Shown in pieces: positions 4,601 to 5,595 of a DNA stretch of 5,595 bases (the first letter of the stretch is position 1; each line of letters begins with the position of its first letter). Origin of the DNA: Pseudomonadota bacterium (GTDB lineage: Bacteria; Pseudomonadota; Gammaproteobacteria; Burkholderiales; Burkholderiaceae_C); contig JAEXBL010000036.1 in assembly GCA_023394015.1 (NCBI GenBank), forward strand, positions 1 through 5,595. The letters are read 5' to 3'. The notes under the pieces were generated by a model. The model had not been told where the DNA came from, made no database searches, and saw only the letters and a program-made list of their open reading frames with translations. The position numbers and the translations under genes were made by a program.

Positions 4601-5167
4601 TCATTCAACCCGCGCGCGTATCTCCGGCAGCGCCTTCTGCAGGTAATACACCATCGACCACACCGTCAGCACCGCCGCCAGCCAGATCAGCACGTTGCCC
4701 CACCAGCGCGTGTCGATGCCGCCCAGCACCATGCCGTCATAGAGCAGGAAGGGAATGGCCACCATCTGCACCGTGGTCTTGAGCTTGCCGATCATGTGCA
4801 CGGCCACCGACTTGCTGGCGCCGATCTTGGCCATCCACTCGCGCAGCGCCGAGATGGCGATTTCGCGGCCGATGATGATCAGCGCGACAAACACGTCGGT
4901 GCGCTGCAGGTGCACCAGCACCAGCAGGCTGGCGCAGACCAGGAACTTGTCGGCCACCGGGTCCAGAAAGGCGCCGAAGGCCGAGGCCTGGTTCAGCCGG
5001 CGCGCCAGAAAGCCGTCCAGCCAGTCCGTCCAGGCGAAGACGATGAACATCAGCGTGGCCACCAGGTTGGCCGTGGCCGGTTGCAGCGGCAGGTAGAACA
5101 CCCCCACGATGAGCGGGATGGCGACGATGCGCGTCCAGGTCAGCAGCGTGGGCACGGTGAAGAACAT
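4601..5167 (-). CDS. pgsA: CDP-diacylglycerol--glycerol-3-phosphate 3-phosphatidyltransferase
   Basis: This enzyme makes phosphatidylglycerophosphate from CDP-diacylglycerol and glycerol-3-phosphate, the committed step to phosphatidylglycerol and cardiolipin, in the inner membrane. The CDP-alcohol phosphotransferase signature D-x2-DG-x2-AR-x8-G-x3-D-x3-D is complete at residues 48-73, with D48, D51, G52, A55, R56, G65, D69 and D73 all present. Several hydrophobic segments surround it (about 11-26, 33-48, 75-87, 92-105, 133-143, 156-175). From the ATG at 5167 the product is 188 residues, normal for the family, and opens with the typical MFFTVPTLLTWTRI. An in-frame ATG at 5251, 4 bases after the uvrC stop, would add 28 polar, Gly/Ala-rich residues unlike the family and is disfavoured. 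Neither start has a recognisable Shine-Dalgarno site. uvrC upstream suggests the conserved uvrC-pgsA order, probably one transcript. Confidence 0.94.
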   Translation of the reverse strand: MFFTVPTLLTWTRIVAIPLIVGVFYLPLQPATANLVATLMFIVFAWTDWLDGFLARRLNQASAFGAFLDPVADKFLVCASLLVLVHLQRTDVFVALIIIGREIAISALREWMAKIGASKSVAVHMIGKLKTTVQMVAIPFLLYDGMVLGGIDTRWWGNVLIWLAAVLTVWSMVYYLQKALPEIRARVE

Positions 5168-5255
5168 GGCGGCGATTGTGGCATTGCCGGCGCGGCCCGA
5201 TGACAGGTGACCACAGCCATCGGCCGGCCCAGGGCGTTCGTCATGGGTCATCTAT

Positions 5256-5595
5256 TCAGTGCAGCGCCCGGTAAATGTCCTCCGCCAGCGCGCGCGAGAT
5301 GCCTTCCACCGTCAACAGGTCCTGCACGCTGGCCGCCTCCACGCCGCGCACGCCGCCAAAGCGCTGCAGCAGGCGGGCGCGCTTCTTGGGGCCGACGCCG
5401 GGGATTTCCTCCAACCGGCTGCCGCCCACGCGCACCTTGGCGCGCTGCGCGCGCATGCCGGTGATGGCGAAGCGGTGCGCCTCGTCGCGGATCTGCGCGA
5501 TCAGCATCAGCGCCGCCGAGTCGTGGCCCAGGTACACCTTCTCGCGCCCGTCGGCGAACACCAACTCCTCCAGGCCCACCTTGCGGCCCTCGCCT
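5256..5595 (-). CDS. uvrC: UvrABC excision nuclease subunit C, C-terminal part, 5' end outside window
   Basis: The frame is open to the right edge, giving the last 112 codons of UvrC (whole protein about 600-650 residues), the subunit that makes both cuts around DNA damage in nucleotide excision repair. The fragment opens with [11 protein letters not shown], equivalent to the GADRKAGLETL stretch of E. coli UvrC. It then shows [10 protein letters not shown], whose His (fragment residue 40) aligns with catalytic His538 of E. coli in the RNase H-like domain. The tandem helix-hairpin-helix DNA-binding region follows: [13 protein letters not shown] (64-76) and [13 protein letters not shown] (96-108). 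The gene ends in TGA at 5258-5256, 88 bases before the chosen pgsA start. The GTG at 5579 is internal, not a start. Identification is firm. Confidence 0.95.
   Translation of the reverse strand, partial: GEGRKVGLEELVFADGREKVYLGHDSAALMLIAQIRDEAHRFAITGMRAQRAKVRVGGSRLEEIPGVGPKKRARLLQRFGGVRGVEAASVQDLLTVEGISRALAEDIYRALH

Noticed and set aside
4365..4604. A 79-codon - strand frame in the gap between pgsA and the transporter
   Set aside because: It runs through the palindromic repeats, has no ribosome site, and its translation is Pro/Ala/Gly/Arg-rich without family features.
5168..5215. CACAAT upstream of the pgsA ATG as a private -10 box
   Set aside because: No -35 box stands at acceptable spacing (the nearest candidates are 19-20 bases away), so a pgsA promoter could not be supported.

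Overview
This is ordinary chromosomal housekeeping DNA, most likely from a beta-proteobacterium of the order Burkholderiales, probably family Comamonadaceae. That placement is inferred from high GC, the form of the encoded proteins, and two gene orders: HU gene, tRNA-Val, ppiD; and uvrC followed by pgsA. No sequence search was possible, so genus is not claimed.

Layout. The left end (1-383, + strand) holds the C-terminal half of a Bax inhibitor-1 family membrane protein, closed by two tandem hairpins, the second an intrinsic terminator. A free-standing tRNA-His(GTG) follows on the + strand, with its own sigma-70-type promoter and a strong terminator. Everything to the right is on the - strand. 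Read in the direction of transcription (right to left), it begins with the C-terminus of uvrC (excision repair endonuclease), then pgsA (phosphatidylglycerophosphate synthase). A 232-bp gene-free stretch rich in palindromes and G runs comes next, then a ten-helix EamA/DMT-type transporter. A 298-bp intergenic region with a likely promoter and leader hairpin leads to hupB (HU DNA-binding protein), tRNA-Val(TAC) and ppiD (membrane-anchored periplasmic folding factor). ppiD ends in a terminator facing the tRNA-His terminator.

How the genes relate. hupB and tRNA-Val are only 23 bp apart, with no terminator and no room for a separate promoter, so a common transcript later cut by tRNA-processing enzymes is the simplest reading. 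A hairpin with a very short T run separates tRNA-Val from ppiD and may be a leaky attenuator. hupB followed by ppiD is also the order in E. coli, so the tRNA is an insertion into a conserved pair. uvrC and pgsA are likewise an old conserved pair.

I found no defence system, mobile element gene, CRISPR array or clearly new gene. The points most worth a second look are non-coding: the palindrome-rich repeat island at about 4431-4597, the 9-bp perfect inverted repeat in the presumed hupB leader, and the hupB/tRNA-Val/ppiD transcript architecture. Large antisense reading frames over ppiD and the transporter are GC-rich shadows.
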